From: Chitinophaga pinensis
Lineage (GTDB): Bacteria; Bacteroidota; Bacteroidia; UBA7662
Assembly (NCBI GenBank): GCA_945874665.1
Contig: CAMCHJ010000020.1
Location: 1 to 35,618 of the forward strand
Direction of reading: 5' to 3'
DNA: 35,618 nucleotides
Position 1 is the stretch's first letter, and every line of letters begins with the position of its first letter. The notes below the pieces were generated by a model that saw only the letters and a list, made by a program, of their open reading frames with translations, made no database searches and was not told the DNA's origin. This document shows, in pieces, positions 34,180 through 35,618 of this stretch. The translations under genes were made by a program, and so were the position numbers.

Positions 34180-35618
34180 TTACTGCTTTATCAGGCGCAG
34201 TTTAGCGTGGTTGGCGACTTCGAGTAAATAGTGCCCGCTAGACAAGCCATCGGCCGAAAGTACATTGTTGCCGGCTTGTAATTGGCCTTTTTGCAGCACG
34301 CGGCCTTGCAAATCGAGGAGCTGGTAGCTCAAAGCGGCACTGTTTTCGGGCAGTTGCACGGTCCAGGCATCGCTGGTCGGGTTTGGATACACTTTGAGGA
34401 CCGGCAACGACTGTTCGCCAACGCTTGTAGTATTGATTACGGTAAGTACCGCCGCCACGGAGGTATCGGCGCAAGGCGCGCGCTGTACCACACAACGGTA
34501 ACTGTAGCCTGTTTGCGTTAAGCTCAAATTGCTGAACTGCAAGCTGGCCGAGGTAGCACCGCTCACGCCAATACCATTTTGTAGATTGACAAAACCGCTG
34601 CCGCTGTTAACCTGCCACTGGAAGCCCGCCAAGCTGTCGTAGCTACTCACAGTAAATGTGGCGGGTTCGTTCATTCGTCCAGAAGTGGCAATGGGATTGT
34701 TTTCGAGCATGGCATTACAAGTAACACTCAGCACCACCACATCAGAGGTGTCGCTACAATTGCTGCCGGCTACCACACAGCGAAAACTCGCTTGGTTGAG
34801 GTCAAAATCGATGTTGTTGATGCGCAATGTATCGCTGGTTACCCCGCTAAAGCGCGTGCCGTTGGTCAAGGCCGTAAAACCAGTGCCCGTGTTCATTTGC
34901 CAGGCGCGGGTGGGTGTGGCGCCGGGACCGCTGATCACCAAACTGCTGTTTTGGTTGCGCTGCACTTGCACATTGGTAGGTTGCTGTGCAATCACCGCGT
35001 CACAACCCGTAAACAGCAATTGTACTTCGGTGCTGTCGAGGGCGCGGTTCCACCAACCGATGTCGTCTATTTTTCCTACGAAATTACTTCCTGTACCGAT
35101 ACCTCTGCCGATCCAAAGTGGCAAATTGGCGCTGGTAACGGCCGTGTGTGTAAACACATTGGTAGCCACTGGAACACCATTTTTATACAAAGTCATATTA
35201 GGAGCCGCATACACACACACATAATGCTCCCAAGTGTTGAGCACCACGGGCGTTTGTGCCCAAATCCAATTCGATTGCTGTTTATTGGTGCCGAAAGATG
35301 TGATAGTGTTAGAATTTTGCAGCAAAGTGATAAAATTGCCAGCAGTACTCAAGCCAGTCATGATGGCTACCGTGCCTCCAGTTTTATTCAACCAAGCGCT
35401 AAAACTAAATGATTGGGTTGGGTTAAGCGTAAAACTAGGCGCCACATTGGTTAAATGGCCATTCATGCCAAACTCGTAGGCGCTGTTGGGGGTGCCAAAA
35501 CGGTCTGTGGTGGCGGTAACCGTGCCCGACTGTGTGAGGTGGTTGTTGCTGCCGCTGGCATCTAAAATATTGCCGCTAAAGCCATAATAAGCTACCAAGC
35601 CATTGGTGGGTACGCTGC
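34180..35618 (-). CDS. Secreted LamG/Ig-like protein with T9SS sorting domain, 5' end outside window
   Basis: The frame stays open through the right edge (the codons before TTG 35598 read SVPTNGL, in frame with a LamG start), so the N-terminus and signal peptide are missing; at least 478 residues are present. A LamG/concanavalin-like domain (LVAYYGFSGNILDASGSNN, then WEHYVCVYAAPNMTLYKNG, IDDIGWWNRALDSTEVQLLF) comes first. Two Ig-like repeats follow, each with an SFRC(V) or SYRCVV core and Cys pairs. A T9SS type A domain closes the chain (LKVYPNPTSDAWTV, LLDLQGRVL, SGHYLLEVANHAKLRLIKQ). Such proteins are exported to the surface and often bind glycans; no catalytic site is seen. A strong terminator follows. 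Confidence 0.92.
   Translation of the reverse strand, partial: SVPTNGLVAYYGFSGNILDASGSNNHLTQSGTVTATTDRFGTPNSAYEFGMNGHLTNVAPSFTLNPTQSFSFSAWLNKTGGTVAIMTGLSTAGNFITLLQNSNTITSFGTNKQQSNWIWAQTPVVLNTWEHYVCVYAAPNMTLYKNGVPVATNVFTHTAVTSANLPLWIGRGIGTGSNFVGKIDDIGWWNRALDSTEVQLLFTGCDAVIAQQPTNVQVQRNQNSSLVISGPGATPTRAWQMNTGTGFTALTNGTRFSGVTSDTLRINNIDFDLNQASFRCVVAGSNCSDTSDVVVLSVTCNAMLENNPIATSGRMNEPATFTVSSYDSLAGFQWQVNSGSGFVNLQNGIGVSGATSASLQFSNLSLTQTGYSYRCVVQRAPCADTSVAAVLTVINTTSVGEQSLPVLKVYPNPTSDAWTVQLPENSAALSYQLLDLQGRVLQKGQLQAGNNVLSADGLSSGHYLLEVANHAKLRLIKQ

Noticed and set aside
34658-35224. 188-codon plus-strand frame opposite the LamG/T9SS gene
   Set aside because: The minus-strand frame has clear LamG, Ig-like and sorting domains; this is its shadow.

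Overview
The window reads as a stretch of chromosome from a Bacteroidota bacterium. Supporting signs are three secreted proteins whose C-termini carry the VYPNP-type sorting domain of the type IX secretion system (T9SS), a fused SecDF, DUF2911, DUF2805 and Lacal_2735-type proteins, a tmRNA with tag GENNYALAA, and several promoters of the TTG / TAnnTTTG class used by the Bacteroidota primary sigma factor. A CrtW-like carotenoid ketolase, a TonB-dependent receptor and GATTTAN heptamer repeats suggest an environmental, pigmented lineage. I cannot assign an order. No prophage, insertion sequence, CRISPR array, rRNA or tRNA is visible. The content is mostly housekeeping and envelope genes.

Layout. 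1-7566 is mainly minus strand: a large surface protein cut by the left edge (1-1749), an actin-like ATPase with rearranged motif order (2029-3327), a saccharopine/alanine dehydrogenase-like enzyme (3661-4875), the tmRNA ssrA (5009-5375) and a T9SS-exported protein (5593-7566). 7994-14578 is a plus-strand run: PlsC acyltransferase, DUF2911 protein, large PIG-L/LmbE deacetylase, a 55-residue membrane protein, a sodium:solute symporter and a DUF302 protein. It meets the minus-strand ABC-F ATPase (14644-16278) at a strong bidirectional terminator. Plus-strand secDF (16892-19897) has its own terminator. It is followed by an RlmI-like rRNA methyltransferase (minus), then DUF2805, YCF48-like and DUF58 genes (plus). 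A compact minus-strand operon, lptG / DMT transporter / esterase / small periplasmic protein, runs 26646 to 23587. 26731-32666 holds a T9SS esterase (+), mtgA (-), a glutathione peroxidase (+) and crtW overlapping a TonB-dependent receptor (+). The right end is minus strand: a Lacal_2735 small protein, a DUF3052-like plus HAD-like gene pair, a 147-bp heptamer repeat at the pair's start codon, and a LamG/T9SS protein cut by the right edge.

Most notable observations. (1) The actin/ParM-like protein carries its phosphate-1 motif near the C-terminus instead of at the N-terminus, in the order expected of a circular permutation; its phosphate-2 Asp is also replaced by Ser. (2) An uninterrupted array of 21 heptamers sits directly against the start codon of the HAD/DUF3052-like pair. 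(3) A 55-aa single-span membrane protein overlaps a sodium:solute symporter by 4 bp, just after a secreted deacetylase. (4) Two convergent gene pairs share a single TTAA as both stop codons. (5) Perfect -7 boxes lie 3 and 7 nt from the start codons of crtW and lptG, suggesting leaderless or near-leaderless mRNAs.
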